A stretch of 64,000 nt of DNA from the NCBI GenBank assembly GCA_913060665.1, contig CAJXUY010000003.1, positions 248,001-312,000 of the forward strand, read 5' to 3'. Origin of the DNA: an uncultured Oleiphilaceae bacterium. Lineage in GTDB: Bacteria > Pseudomonadota > Gammaproteobacteria > Pseudomonadales > Oleiphilaceae. This document shows, in pieces, positions 50,569 to 59,246 of this stretch (the first letter of the stretch is position 1; each line of letters starts with the position of its first letter). The position numbers and the translations under genes are program-made. Below the pieces are notes generated by a model, which searched no databases, was not told the DNA's origin, and was given only the letters and a program-made list of their open reading frames with translations.

Positions 50569-51617
50569 TCGTGCCTGAGTTTTTGGATATAGCGCTGGTT
50601 ATCAATGGTGAACGATTGACTGGCTGGCGAACGATTGATATCGGTCGCTCAATGGAAAAAGGTTTTTTTGAGTTCAATGCGACAGCGACCAGCCCTTGGC
50701 GTACCGATAGCAGACGTAAAATAGAAGCGGGTCAGCCGTTTGAGGTTAAGTACGGTAATGAGCTGCTGATGACCGGCTACATTGACGATGTATACCCTGA
50801 GTATGATGCCAATACTCACGAACTGTCGATATCGGGTCGTTCTAAAACCGCTGATTTAGTGGACTGCTCAACCATCGGTAAAACCTTTACTGATCAGACG
50901 TTGGTGCAAATCGCAGAGGCGTTATGCGACCCCTTTGATATTAAGGTGATTGATAAGGCTGGCGAGAACAAAAAGTTTCGTGATCAGCAAGCCATTGCCG
51001 AAGGCGAAGCCATTTGGGACTTCTTAGATCAGCTAGCTCGTATTCGTGCCGTGCGGTTAATGAGTGATGTAGACGGTAACCTGGTGATTACCCGTGCCGG
51101 TACCACTCGCAGCAAAACGCCGTTGGTGTTGGGTGGCAACATTCGCCAGGCATCGGGCACCTTTTCATACCGTAACCGCTTTCGTGATTACCATGTGGTG
51201 GCTAACCAGGCTGGCGAGACAAGTCAGCTGACCGCCCGTGATACCTCATTGCCTTACGGCACGATTAGAGATGGTGTTATTAAACGCCATCGCCCCATTG
51301 TGATTGTAAACGAGCATTCGGCTGATATTGAAGACTGTCAAAAACGTGCCGATTGGCAGATGCGAACCCATGCTGGGCGCAGTGAGTCTGTGGTGTATAC
51401 CGTCGGTGGCTGGACGGATGACAACGGTAAAACGTGGTTACCCAACGTGAAGGTGCCGGTTGATGATGCTTACCTGGGCACTGCCAGCGATAAGCTTATC
51501 GCAGAAAGTTGGCTAAAGCTGGATAAAAGTGGGGCCCGTACTGAACTGCTCGTGATGCCGGTCTCCGCATTTGATTTGGTTGCAATACCTGAAGAGAAAA
51601 AGGGGTTTTTACTGTGA
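50565..51617 (+). CDS. Baseplate hub protein P (Mu gp44-like)
   Basis: 350 residues. LVINGERLTGWRTIDIGRSM, GYIDDVYPEYDANTHELSIS and GRSKTADLVDCSTIGKTFTD show the gp27-like hub fold of Mu P. The C-terminal part, WLKLDKSGARTELLVMPVSA, fits too. It receives the spike protein encoded next. Overlaps both neighbours by four bases. Confidence 0.92.
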   Translation: MIVPEFLDIALVINGERLTGWRTIDIGRSMEKGFFEFNATATSPWRTDSRRKIEAGQPFEVKYGNELLMTGYIDDVYPEYDANTHELSISGRSKTADLVDCSTIGKTFTDQTLVQIAEALCDPFDIKVIDKAGENKKFRDQQAIAEGEAIWDFLDQLARIRAVRLMSDVDGNLVITRAGTTRSKTPLVLGGNIRQASGTFSYRNRFRDYHVVANQAGETSQLTARDTSLPYGTIRDGVIKRHRPIVIVNEHSADIEDCQKRADWQMRTHAGRSESVVYTVGGWTDDNGKTWLPNVKVPVDDAYLGTASDKLIAESWLKLDKSGARTELLVMPVSAFDLVAIPEEKKGFLL

Positions 51618-52207
51618 CTGCTCTTGATCGTATACGCCTGGCCCTTCGCATACTGCTTGATCGTGGGCTTCAAACCCGTTCCAGCTATAAAGGCGATGTA
51701 CGGATGATTCAAACCCAGCAACGCCAAGGTGCTGACCCGATTGATGCCGAGCATATTGAGCCGTTCGGCTTTAGTGGCCACGCGCCAGATGGCTCTGAAA
51801 CCATCGCCCTTAACTTCTCTGGTTCTCGCTCGTTGGCGGTAGTGCTTTTTGCCCATAACCGCGATTACAAAATGAAGTTAGAGCAAGGTGAAGTCAGTAT
51901 TTATAACCAATGGGGTGACTACGTGAAGTTGCGTAAAGACCGCACCATTGAAGTGAAAGCCGATACCAAAGTACTAGCCGACTGCCCGCTGTTTGAATGC
52001 ACTAACGATGCATTAATTGGCGGCAACCTAGTGGTACAGGGCACGTCAATGCTGATGAGTAATACCACCGTGGCTGCAGGTGCTTTTACCTGTGTCGCTC
52101 CTGCTGCGTTTGCGGCGGCGATGACTAACGCTGGGACGGATGTAGGCAAAACCCACGACCACTATGCGGGCAATGAATCAGACGGATCAACGGGGACAGT
52201 ACGATGA
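51614..52207 (+). CDS. Baseplate spike protein (Mu gp45-like)
   Basis: 197 residues. IQTQQRQGADPIDAEHIEPF, FGFSGHAPDGSETIALNFSG and QGEVSIYNQWGDYVKLRKDR match the Mu gp45 OB-fold and beta-helix spike. The end, GKTHDHYAGNESDGSTGTVR, carries the HxH motif (HDH) that binds an iron ion at the spike tip in related phages. It pierces the outer membrane. Confidence 0.92.
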   Translation: MTALDRIRLALRILLDRGLQTRSSYKGDVRMIQTQQRQGADPIDAEHIEPFGFSGHAPDGSETIALNFSGSRSLAVVLFAHNRDYKMKLEQGEVSIYNQWGDYVKLRKDRTIEVKADTKVLADCPLFECTNDALIGGNLVVQGTSMLMSNTTVAAGAFTCVAPAAFAAAMTNAGTDVGKTHDHYAGNESDGSTGTVR

Positions 52208-52626
52208 GTGCACTACCTGCGGTATTTAATACTGAGCTGTTAACGGGCGATTTAGGCTGTATTGATGGCGCTAAAATGCCCGAAGCCGATTGGCTACAAA
52301 CCGTTATTTATACCCATCTATTCACCAATAAACGAGACGCCGAACAAAGCGAAGGTGGCCACTGGGGCGATATGTTTTATGACAACTCGTTTGGCTCGCT
52401 GTTGTGGACGCTGCGTCGTGAAAAACTCACCCAAAAGACGCTTTCAAGCGCCCGTGATATTTGCCTTGATGCGTTGAACTGGTTACTGAAACTCGACCAC
52501 GTATCGGCGCTTGATGTAGTCGTTACGCGAGCGGGTTCTCGAGCAATGTCGATAGAAGTCACCGCCACCCTTTCTAATAACGAACCCTACAATCAGGTTG
52601 AGGAGTACTCTCTCGATGCCGCTTAA
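52204..52626 (+). CDS. Baseplate protein W (Mu gp46-like)
   Basis: 140 residues. ADWLQTVIYTHLFTNKRDAE, GGHWGDMFYDNSFGSLLWTL and EKLTQKTLSSARDICLDAL match PF07409 (GP46), the gp25-like wedge protein of Mu-type baseplates. Confidence 0.92.
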   Translation: MSALPAVFNTELLTGDLGCIDGAKMPEADWLQTVIYTHLFTNKRDAEQSEGGHWGDMFYDNSFGSLLWTLRREKLTQKTLSSARDICLDALNWLLKLDHVSALDVVVTRAGSRAMSIEVTATLSNNEPYNQVEEYSLDAA

Positions 52627-53692
52627 CACCCCATCGATCACCACCATTCGAAATCGCATGAAAAGCGATATGGAATTGCGATTTCAGCAGGCGGGTCGAG
52701 ACATAGATGCGACAACGCCAGGCACAGGTTATACCGAATTTTGTAATGCCATTGCGGGTGTTGCGTATTCGCTTTGGTCAAACCAGATATGGATTGCAAA
52801 CCAGAACATTATTGATCGTATGGATGCCGAAACATTAGTCCGTGAAGCCTCCTACTTGAAGGTGTACCGAGCAGCTCCGTTTTTTGCTTCTGGCCCTGTG
52901 GTGGTAACAGGCAATGATGGGTTGGTTATTCCTGAACGCACGGTTCTACAAACGACATCGGGTTTTCAGGTACGCACGACTGAAGAGCAAGCCATTACTG
53001 GGGGCACTGCAACGATTAATGTGATCGCCATGGAAGTGGGAACGGCAGGTAATTTATCGGCCGGTACCAAGCTCTCGTTTATCTCACCGATTGCTGGGGT
53101 TGATAGCAATACGGTTGTTGATACCGGCGGGTTAACTGCAGGGGCCGATGAAGAAACGATCGATCGCTTAAAAGCTCGCTTTAAAGAACGGCTTCAAAAG
53201 CCACCCAAAGGCGGCACCAGTGATGATTATATTGCCTGGTCTAAAGAGGCTCATGTCGACGTGACCCGGGCGTGGGTGTTTAAGCATGAGAACGGCGTGG
53301 GGTCTATCACCGTGCGTGTGGTGACTGAAGCGTTAGTCGACCCTATCGCCAGCCCTGCGGTGGTTGCGGCCGTGCAATCTTATGTAGAAGACGCTAAGCC
53401 TGCTGGGTTAAGTCAGTTTGTGGTTGAGGCTCCTTTGCCAAAGCCGTTAGACCTGGTGTTTAACTCGCTGTCACCTAACACCCCTGAGGTTCGTGCTGCG
53501 ATCGAAGCGGAAGTGAAAGACTTACTATTTAGGGATGTAGGCCCAGACTCTACATTGCCTATTAGTCACATTCGAGCTGCGATTAGCCGTGCGACTGGCG
53601 AAGAGGATTATGTGATTACACAAACCAGCAGTTACACCTTTGCTCACAATGAGTATCCAGTGCTAGGGAGTACAACATGGCCAGGGGTGTAA
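52616..53692 (+). CDS. Baseplate wedge protein J (Mu gp47-like)
   Basis: 358 residues from the ATG at 52616, within the end of gp46; a TTG at 52598 is the upstream alternative. RNRMKSDMELRFQQAGRDID, VGTAGNLSAGTKLSFISPIA and KERLQKPPKGGTSDDYIAWS are Baseplate_J hallmarks. Forms the wedge ring with gp46 and gp48. Confidence 0.92.
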   Translation: MPLNTPSITTIRNRMKSDMELRFQQAGRDIDATTPGTGYTEFCNAIAGVAYSLWSNQIWIANQNIIDRMDAETLVREASYLKVYRAAPFFASGPVVVTGNDGLVIPERTVLQTTSGFQVRTTEEQAITGGTATINVIAMEVGTAGNLSAGTKLSFISPIAGVDSNTVVDTGGLTAGADEETIDRLKARFKERLQKPPKGGTSDDYIAWSKEAHVDVTRAWVFKHENGVGSITVRVVTEALVDPIASPAVVAAVQSYVEDAKPAGLSQFVVEAPLPKPLDLVFNSLSPNTPEVRAAIEAEVKDLLFRDVGPDSTLPISHIRAAISRATGEEDYVITQTSSYTFAHNEYPVLGSTTWPGV

Positions 53693-54270
53693 ACGAATTT
53701 AGAGATATGTGCTTGGCACTTCTGCCGGTTGGGCCTGCATGGCCTAAGACGGCTGACAGCGAATGGGCGCTTTTGTTTGAAGCGGTCATGCCTGAATTTA
53801 CCCGTATTGATGCGGCGAACGAGCAGCTGCTAAAAGAGATGTCCCCCGTTAGCGCTGAGCTGCTATTTGAAGAGTGGGAAGCCCAGTACGGACTGCCCAG
53901 CAAATGCATGGAAGGGCAAGAACAGACTCTACAACAGCGTAGAAATACCCTTATTAACAAGTACCGGTTTGTCGGCGATCAGAGTAAGCAGTTCTTCATA
54001 GACCTCGCGGCCTCAATCGGCTTTGCCATCACCATTACTGAATTTAGCGCCAGCAACCCTGGGCTACAAAGCAGCTATGAGGGCATTCCGCTGGCTGGGG
54101 ATGACTGGAACTTTGTATGGCAAGTGAATGCACCGCTCACCACAGTTCAGCCAAGAACCTACCCATCGGGCTACGGTGAAGCCTATGCAGAATGGGAAAA
54201 CGAATTGCTTGAATGTACGTTAAATGCGTATGCCCATGACCACCGAATTTTATTTTTCAGCTATAGCTAG
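53677..54270 (+). CDS. Tail protein Mu gp48-like (DUF2313)
   Basis: 197 residues. EFRDMCLALLPVGPAWPKTA and EEWEAQYGLPSKCMEGQEQT are the DUF2313 pattern; the C-terminal HDHRILFFSYS is typical. Connects wedge and tail fibre. Overlaps J by 16 bases. Confidence 0.9.
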   Translation: MARGVNEFRDMCLALLPVGPAWPKTADSEWALLFEAVMPEFTRIDAANEQLLKEMSPVSAELLFEEWEAQYGLPSKCMEGQEQTLQQRRNTLINKYRFVGDQSKQFFIDLAASIGFAITITEFSASNPGLQSSYEGIPLAGDDWNFVWQVNAPLTTVQPRTYPSGYGEAYAEWENELLECTLNAYAHDHRILFFSYS

Positions 54271-54279
54271 GAGTTCATA

Positions 54280-55065
54280 GTGGACCACCCAATTAGTGAT
54301 CCTGGATCACGCTTACATAATGGTCGTTTTACCGATGGTGATTCAGCCCAAGGGATCTTGCCATCGATCGACAAAGCCGAACACATGAATGCGGTCTATG
54401 ACGAGATTAAGAGCGTTATAACTGCTGGAGGGTTAACGCCTAATGAAACCAAATTTGATCAACTTCTAAAGGCCATTCAAACGCTGGGAGTTCCGGCTGG
54501 AGTTATTACCCTATGGTCTGGTGCTGATGATGGAATTCCTAGCGGGTGGGCTCTTTGTGATGGTCAAAATGGCACCCCTGATATGCGTGACCGATTCGTG
54601 GTGGGCTCTGGTGGAGACTATGATACAGGGGATATTGGCGGGGCTGATAGCAAAAATACCTCTTCAAATGGTAGTCACAGCCACTCGGAAAGTTCTGCTG
54701 GTTCGCACGTTCATACTAGTCAGTCTGCTGGATCTCACAACCATGGCATTACGGTAAATAATCACACTCTTTCTAAAAATCAGATGCCAGCTCACAGCCA
54801 TACCTTCCAGCGTGCAACACAGGCAGTTGGTAGTACTACCATTGCGGGCTCGGGTGATCAGGGGGTGACATACTCGTCGACTGAAGGTGGCTCTGCGGCT
54901 CACAACCACTCTGCTTCTAGTGCCTCTAGTGGCACCCACAGCCACACGATTAATTCTAACGGTGGCCACTCGCACACAATCAACTCCTCTGGCTCGCATA
55001 ACCACAGCATCGATGTGCGACCACGATATTACTCAAGCGCTTTTATTATAAAGCTTCCTATTTAA
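54280..55065 (+). CDS. Tail fibre with collar domain and HxH repeats
   Basis: 261 residues, GTG start with AGGAG six bases before. The N-terminus has PSIDKAEHMNAVYDEIKSVI. The tail-collar motif PSGWALCDGQNGTPDMRDRF is followed by about 130 residues with at least eight HxH motifs spaced roughly 9-25 apart (SHSHS, SHVHT, SHNHG, AHSHT, AHNHS, THSHT, GHSHT, SHNHS). As in the T4 short tail fibre, such pairs probably bind iron along a trimeric needle. It ends RPRYYSSAFIIKLPI. It is short; host binding may be shared with the large proteins encoded downstream. Confidence 0.88.
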   Translation: MDHPISDPGSRLHNGRFTDGDSAQGILPSIDKAEHMNAVYDEIKSVITAGGLTPNETKFDQLLKAIQTLGVPAGVITLWSGADDGIPSGWALCDGQNGTPDMRDRFVVGSGGDYDTGDIGGADSKNTSSNGSHSHSESSAGSHVHTSQSAGSHNHGITVNNHTLSKNQMPAHSHTFQRATQAVGSTTIAGSGDQGVTYSSTEGGSAAHNHSASSASSGTHSHTINSNGGHSHTINSSGSHNHSIDVRPRYYSSAFIIKLPI

Positions 55066-55076
55066 GGAGATAACAC

Positions 55077-55694
55077 ATGAAACTTTTGATTGTTGTTCAA
55101 GATTCAGTAGTCGCGGTTGATGGAATTGTATTGAAGCTTGACCTTACAGCATTTGACTTAACAAATATTTGGTGCATTCGATGGGAAGATGATGCCGGAG
55201 AACTAGAGTATAGCGATACTCGGCCGAACGACCAGCTATCAAGCATCGAAACTTATCAGCCTATTATTGACGCTCATGCCGCAGAGCTGGCTATCAACAA
55301 TGCACCGCCTTCTCTTGCCGACCGAAAAGAGCAAGCATATGAAACGCTTAAATCACTGCGCAAAGAGTTTGAATTAACCAGCTTTGTACACAACAGTATT
55401 GCATGCCCAATTGGCCGAACGGAAAGAACGGATATCTCCTCTCTAACGCTGGGTTATACGTCTGGGCTAGTGCCCGCTGAGACAGTAACACGCTATAAAA
55501 TTGATGCGACAACACGAATCGTGTTTAACGGATCAGCAGAATTTCTGCCTTTCGCAATGGCCGTGATGGGGCGATCTCAGCAGCTATTCCAAATCGAAGA
55601 AGATCTCGACAACCAGGTTAATGGAATGACCGAAGCTGAACTAGATATCTTCGACCCTCTGGCTTCATTTCAAGCAATGGTGGATACACTATGA
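55077..55694 (+). CDS. Tail fibre assembly-like protein
   Basis: 205 residues. The N-terminal small beta domain (KLLIVVQDSVVAVDGIVLKL, IWCIRWEDDAGELEYSD) is followed by a helical DUF4376-like region (ADRKEQAYETLKSLRKEFEL, LPFAMAVMGRSQQLFQIEED). Typical of genes directly behind tail fibres. GGAG upstream. Confidence 0.75.
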   Translation: MKLLIVVQDSVVAVDGIVLKLDLTAFDLTNIWCIRWEDDAGELEYSDTRPNDQLSSIETYQPIIDAHAAELAINNAPPSLADRKEQAYETLKSLRKEFELTSFVHNSIACPIGRTERTDISSLTLGYTSGLVPAETVTRYKIDATTRIVFNGSAEFLPFAMAVMGRSQQLFQIEEDLDNQVNGMTEAELDIFDPLASFQAMVDTL

Positions 55695-56176
55695 GAATCC
55701 TAATACACGGCATTAATTATCGAAACTGGTTCAGTATTTTATGCGCCCTGGTAACAGGTAGTTCGTTTAGTCATACCAGCATCATCTACCAAGGTACCCG
55801 CTACGACACTACGTTTAAGCGTGGCTACTTTGATCAAGCGGATTCATTGCTAAACCAACCCAATCGGGATGTAACGGTTATCGAAATAAACGATATCGAC
55901 AGCCTACAGCTCTATGCGTTTATCAACAATCACGAACAGTACCGCACCAGGTACGATCTGAAAGGGTTATTGCTATGGCCGTTCAAGCGTCATGACCCAA
56001 ATAAATACTACTGCTTTGAAGCCACGTTAGATGCGATTAAAGCAGCTGGAATTGAATTGGATATAAAGGGTATGCCGAGCGGCGGGAAGATTTTTACAGC
56101 TCTGCTGGATAAGGGGTATACGGCAACTAGAACAAAGCACAAATATGTGAAGGTGGTTAATAATGGCGATCAATAA
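55691..56176 (+). CDS. Permuted NlpC/P60-like cysteine peptidase
   Basis: 161 residues. SFSHTSIIYQGTRYDTTFKR has the His, and NKYYCFEATLDAIKAAGIEL has the Cys in the Cys-x-Glu setting. In this order (His before Cys) it resembles the permuted papain-fold YiiX/NlpC-P60 group. No signal peptide. It could be a tail-carried cell-wall or host-surface hydrolase. Its ATG overlaps the previous stop. Confidence 0.65.
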   Translation: MRILIHGINYRNWFSILCALVTGSSFSHTSIIYQGTRYDTTFKRGYFDQADSLLNQPNRDVTVIEINDIDSLQLYAFINNHEQYRTRYDLKGLLLWPFKRHDPNKYYCFEATLDAIKAAGIELDIKGMPSGGKIFTALLDKGYTATRTKHKYVKVVNNGDQ

Positions 56177-56219
56177 TATAGACGGCGATAACGAGAATGC
56201 ATGGAGTCCTGACGTATGA
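56163..56219 (+). CDS. 18-codon overlapping mini-ORF (coupling peptide?)
   Basis: ATG at 56163 within the end of the peptidase gene reads MAINNIDGDNENAWSPDV and stops at 56217-56219, overlapping the next gene's ATG as ATGA. It would bridge translation between two cistrons that otherwise lie 39 bases apart. GGTTAATA upstream is not a strong ribosome site, so this is tentative. Confidence 0.35.
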   Translation: MAINNIDGDNENAWSPDV

Positions 56220-57316
56220 CAACATTACAAGATTTCAGCAAAACGTGTGTGCTCATTGGTAATGATGTGGATACCAGCAGACCGGAAGGTGAAGCTTCCA
56301 ACATACAAATAACAATTAACGGCTCGGGGTTTGGTAATGGACCTAATGTCATATTGTTTGATAGTTTTTCAGGTGGTAATGCGGGTAGTTTAATTAACCT
56401 GCAAACCCCAGAAGTAGGGGGTTGGGCAGGTGAAAACGCATTAGCCGCAGGCGCAGTTTCAGGCGCAGAGTACTACGAGTACAATGGTAGAAATTGGATG
56501 ACTGGGCGAAAACTATCTGAGATAGATAGTAATGTCATCAATCTTACAGGGCTTAGGTATGATGCCTCCTTGGAGTTTTCTGAATTCAGATTTTCCTACC
56601 GGCAAGTGCTTCCAATAGGTAGGAAGTTTTGTGGGTGCGAACTACCTAACACTACCAATAACTCAGGCAGTAACTGGAAACCTCACTGGTTCGGCCATAC
56701 TGCACATGGCAATGCGGTGGGGGCGTCCGGCGGCGAACCTGACATGATTATCCCTACTAATGGTTCCGCTGGGGGTGTCTGGGTAAGCGGTAATAATGTT
56801 AACCCTGAATGGTACGACTATGACGAGGCTCGGTGGAGAAGTGCTTATGTAGGGCGAAGCGGTACGGAGGAAGATTTATTCACGTATTACCAGAAACCTG
56901 AAACTTCCCACTTAGGTACAGATGGTGTAATGGAATTTGGAAACTCTAACGCCACAGCAGGGTGGGAACGCAAGCACTCTGACCAAGCAACTATCTGGCA
57001 AGGGCAACAAGGGGTAGTCTCACCTAAAGAATTAGACATGTTCTTATTTAATGGGTGGATGGGGAACGGGTCTGCTGAAGGGTATGATAATATTTTCCCG
57101 CTGATGACTGACGCTTATCTAGCAATAGGGGCCAACAGTCGAGCATGTTTGGTTATATCCGATGCGGCAACACTAGCCACTAGTACCAAGTTCGCAATTA
57201 TCCCCCCTGATTCATGGTCTGACACGACAATCACCGCAACGAAAAGGCCTCACGAAGCCGCTTTAACTTTTAACCATTTAATATTAGCCGATGGTACACA
57301 GATGGAGAATGTATAA
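56216..57316 (+). CDS. Large unknown virion-associated protein
   Basis: 366 residues, not recognised. The N-terminus (CVLIGNDVDTSRPEGEASNI, ITINGSGFGNGPNVILFDS) looks like an IPT/TIG Ig-like strand pattern. The rest is beta-rich and aromatic (NWKPHWFGHTAHGNAVGASG, GVWVSGNNVNPEWYDYDEAR), like polysaccharide-binding or depolymerase domains. Position behind the tail fibre suggests a receptor-binding or enzyme part of the tail. Stop and next ATG overlap. Confidence 0.65.
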   Translation: MTTLQDFSKTCVLIGNDVDTSRPEGEASNIQITINGSGFGNGPNVILFDSFSGGNAGSLINLQTPEVGGWAGENALAAGAVSGAEYYEYNGRNWMTGRKLSEIDSNVINLTGLRYDASLEFSEFRFSYRQVLPIGRKFCGCELPNTTNNSGSNWKPHWFGHTAHGNAVGASGGEPDMIIPTNGSAGGVWVSGNNVNPEWYDYDEARWRSAYVGRSGTEEDLFTYYQKPETSHLGTDGVMEFGNSNATAGWERKHSDQATIWQGQQGVVSPKELDMFLFNGWMGNGSAEGYDNIFPLMTDAYLAIGANSRACLVISDAATLATSTKFAIIPPDSWSDTTITATKRPHEAALTFNHLILADGTQMENV

Positions 57317-59091
57317 TGAGTTTAATTTTAAATGGAGTTGATCAACATGCAGAATATTTCCTAACCGATTCATTCCTTAGTGATGGAGTGGATCAATCAA
57401 TATTCTGCTGGGTTAAATCAACCCAAACACTGACCCCTGCTACAGTTTTTGGCATACATGCTAATGGGCAGGGTTATGGGATGGCCGCGATACGAAGGGA
57501 TAGTGATGACTTCATAGATACACGGTTTAGGCCTACATCAACAGAGCTAGTCGCGACATCTACTGAAAAGGTCACAAGTGTTTACAAGAAAACATTACTA
57601 GTGTGGCAGGATTCAACCGATACATTAACGGTATATGTCGATGAGAGTAGCCCTGTTTCTGTATCGGGTGCGGTGGCACACCAACATTTAAGGATACTTA
57701 GTATTGGTTGCCAGTTCGGCGGTGCAGACGGCGCCACACCTAACTCCTTTTTTGGGGGATCAATAGCCCACGCTGCGTTTTGGAAGGATACGGCGCTAAC
57801 GGGTGCGGATCTTACAGATTTAATGAGTGGGGCGTTAAAACCTATTGAGTTATCGGTCGCCCCAACCCATTATAAGCCATTTGTAAATGATCAATCTGGT
57901 GGGATCGGAACAGACTACACTCTACTTAATTCTCCAACTATTGACAGTGACGACCCCTATATAGCAGGCCCGTCAATTACAAACATAGACATAGACAACG
58001 ATGTCTACCCAAATCAAACTGCAATAATCGCGATGTCAGAGGGCGCAGATACAGCAACCTCTGTGACACTAGGCGATTCAGTGTGTACGTTTACAGGTAC
58101 AGCAACAACAACAGAGCGGCCTGTAATCATTCCGATTAATCTACCATACGGTACACATGAATTATTAGTCGATGGCACTATCTCGTTGTCGAATGTCGCA
58201 TTATCTCCCTCTACAGATAAGCAGTTTGTCACGGTAGCGAATGTTAATCTGACTGATGATTCGGTGTTCTATAACTCAAGTCCAGCAGTAGCGAATGGAG
58301 ATCAATGGGAGCTGCCGCTACTCACCGATCAGGGTAACGCTATAACGCCCGACCCAAGCGGTACGGTACAGGTTTCGAATACAGGGCTAGAAGTTCAGAC
58401 GGCCCAATTCCGCGTTTATGATATGGATGTAGGTGCTTGGTCTAATATGCCTACTGCTACGATTATGCCTATAGCTAGTGGAGATCCAATTAACACGGCC
58501 CCTGTCATCGTGTTGGATGGAGACAATCCTTTAACTTTGATTCAAGGAACTCCCTATATTGAGCCCGGGTACACTGCAACAGATGCTGAGTCTGGTGTGA
58601 TCACCAATGATGTGTCTATAACTAATGGCACAATTGATGAAAATACAATTCAGTCCAACACGATTACGTACACAGTAACTGATGGCGAGCTGTCTACTTC
58701 TGAAACAAGAATTGTTAATGTGGTTGCGGTACCCGATACTGTCGCCCCCGTCATTACTGACCCGAACAATCTAAACGTATCCATACCCTTTGGAGATATT
58801 GAGTTATCAAGAGATCACGTATTGGTGCAGCAGTGGCTATCACAGGTATCAGCGTCTGATGATATCGCTGGTCAGGTTGCTGTAGCACATAATATTCCTC
58901 TAAGCATGTTGTTAGCAGATAGTCCGATTGCTGTGACCTTCAGTGCGACAGATGGCACCAACAGCAGCACGCTCATTCGTAATATAAACATATCAGAAGC
59001 GCCAGCCGCATCGGCAGCACCTATGGTGGCCGCTGGCCGAGTGGATGCGTTTGAACAGAAACGAGGTGCCTGGCACCGAGTAGAAAGCTAA
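57316..59091 (+). CDS. LamG-like and Ig-like adhesin/tail protein
   Basis: 591 residues. Residues 1-180 form a concanavalin/LamG-like beta sandwich (LILNGVDQHAEYFLTDSFLS, LRILSIGCQFGGADGATPNS, GGSIAHAAFWKDTALTGADL). Near 395-475 there is an Ig/cadherin-like DUF5011 unit (YIEPGYTATDAESGVITNDV, NTITYTVTDGELSTSETRIV). A further beta domain follows. Probably binds sugars on the host surface. It shares no obvious repeat with the fibre at 54280. Confidence 0.7.
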   Translation: MSLILNGVDQHAEYFLTDSFLSDGVDQSIFCWVKSTQTLTPATVFGIHANGQGYGMAAIRRDSDDFIDTRFRPTSTELVATSTEKVTSVYKKTLLVWQDSTDTLTVYVDESSPVSVSGAVAHQHLRILSIGCQFGGADGATPNSFFGGSIAHAAFWKDTALTGADLTDLMSGALKPIELSVAPTHYKPFVNDQSGGIGTDYTLLNSPTIDSDDPYIAGPSITNIDIDNDVYPNQTAIIAMSEGADTATSVTLGDSVCTFTGTATTTERPVIIPINLPYGTHELLVDGTISLSNVALSPSTDKQFVTVANVNLTDDSVFYNSSPAVANGDQWELPLLTDQGNAITPDPSGTVQVSNTGLEVQTAQFRVYDMDVGAWSNMPTATIMPIASGDPINTAPVIVLDGDNPLTLIQGTPYIEPGYTATDAESGVITNDVSITNGTIDENTIQSNTITYTVTDGELSTSETRIVNVVAVPDTVAPVITDPNNLNVSIPFGDIELSRDHVLVQQWLSQVSASDDIAGQVAVAHNIPLSMLLADSPIAVTFSATDGTNSSTLIRNINISEAPAASAAPMVAAGRVDAFEQKRGAWHRVES

Positions 59092-59099
59092 ATGAGAGA

Positions 59100-59199
59100 C
59101 GGGCGATCGTAGGTAGCGCCAACTACCTGCGAACACCGTACCCACATGCAATACCATGTGAGCCAGTCAAGGCCCGCCGCTGCGCGCACACAGCGGGGC
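59100..59199 (+). ncRNA. Structured intergenic RNA element near right end
   Basis: Three hairpins in 100 bases of non-coding DNA. A: 59108-59116 with 59123-59131, 9 bp (one G-U). B: CACATG 59143-59148 with CATGTG 59155-59160. C: CCGCTG 59177-59182 with CAGCGG 59191-59196. CGGGC (59100-59104) can also pair GCCCG (59172-59176) and enclose A and B as a three-way junction. It lies between the last tail gene and the methylase. Could be a leader controlling the methylase, an mRNA end or a DNA site. Confidence 0.45.
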
Positions 59200-59246
59200 G
59201 AAGCCTAACAAATAATTAGTAGTAATTACAACAAGGCCCACATTAA

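Noticed and set aside
59207-59213. GCCTAAC near hairpins, resembling the first core of an integron attC site
   Set aside because: No matching GTTRRRY core with paired inner boxes is found within 60-150 bases on the correct side, and no integrase is present; chance match.
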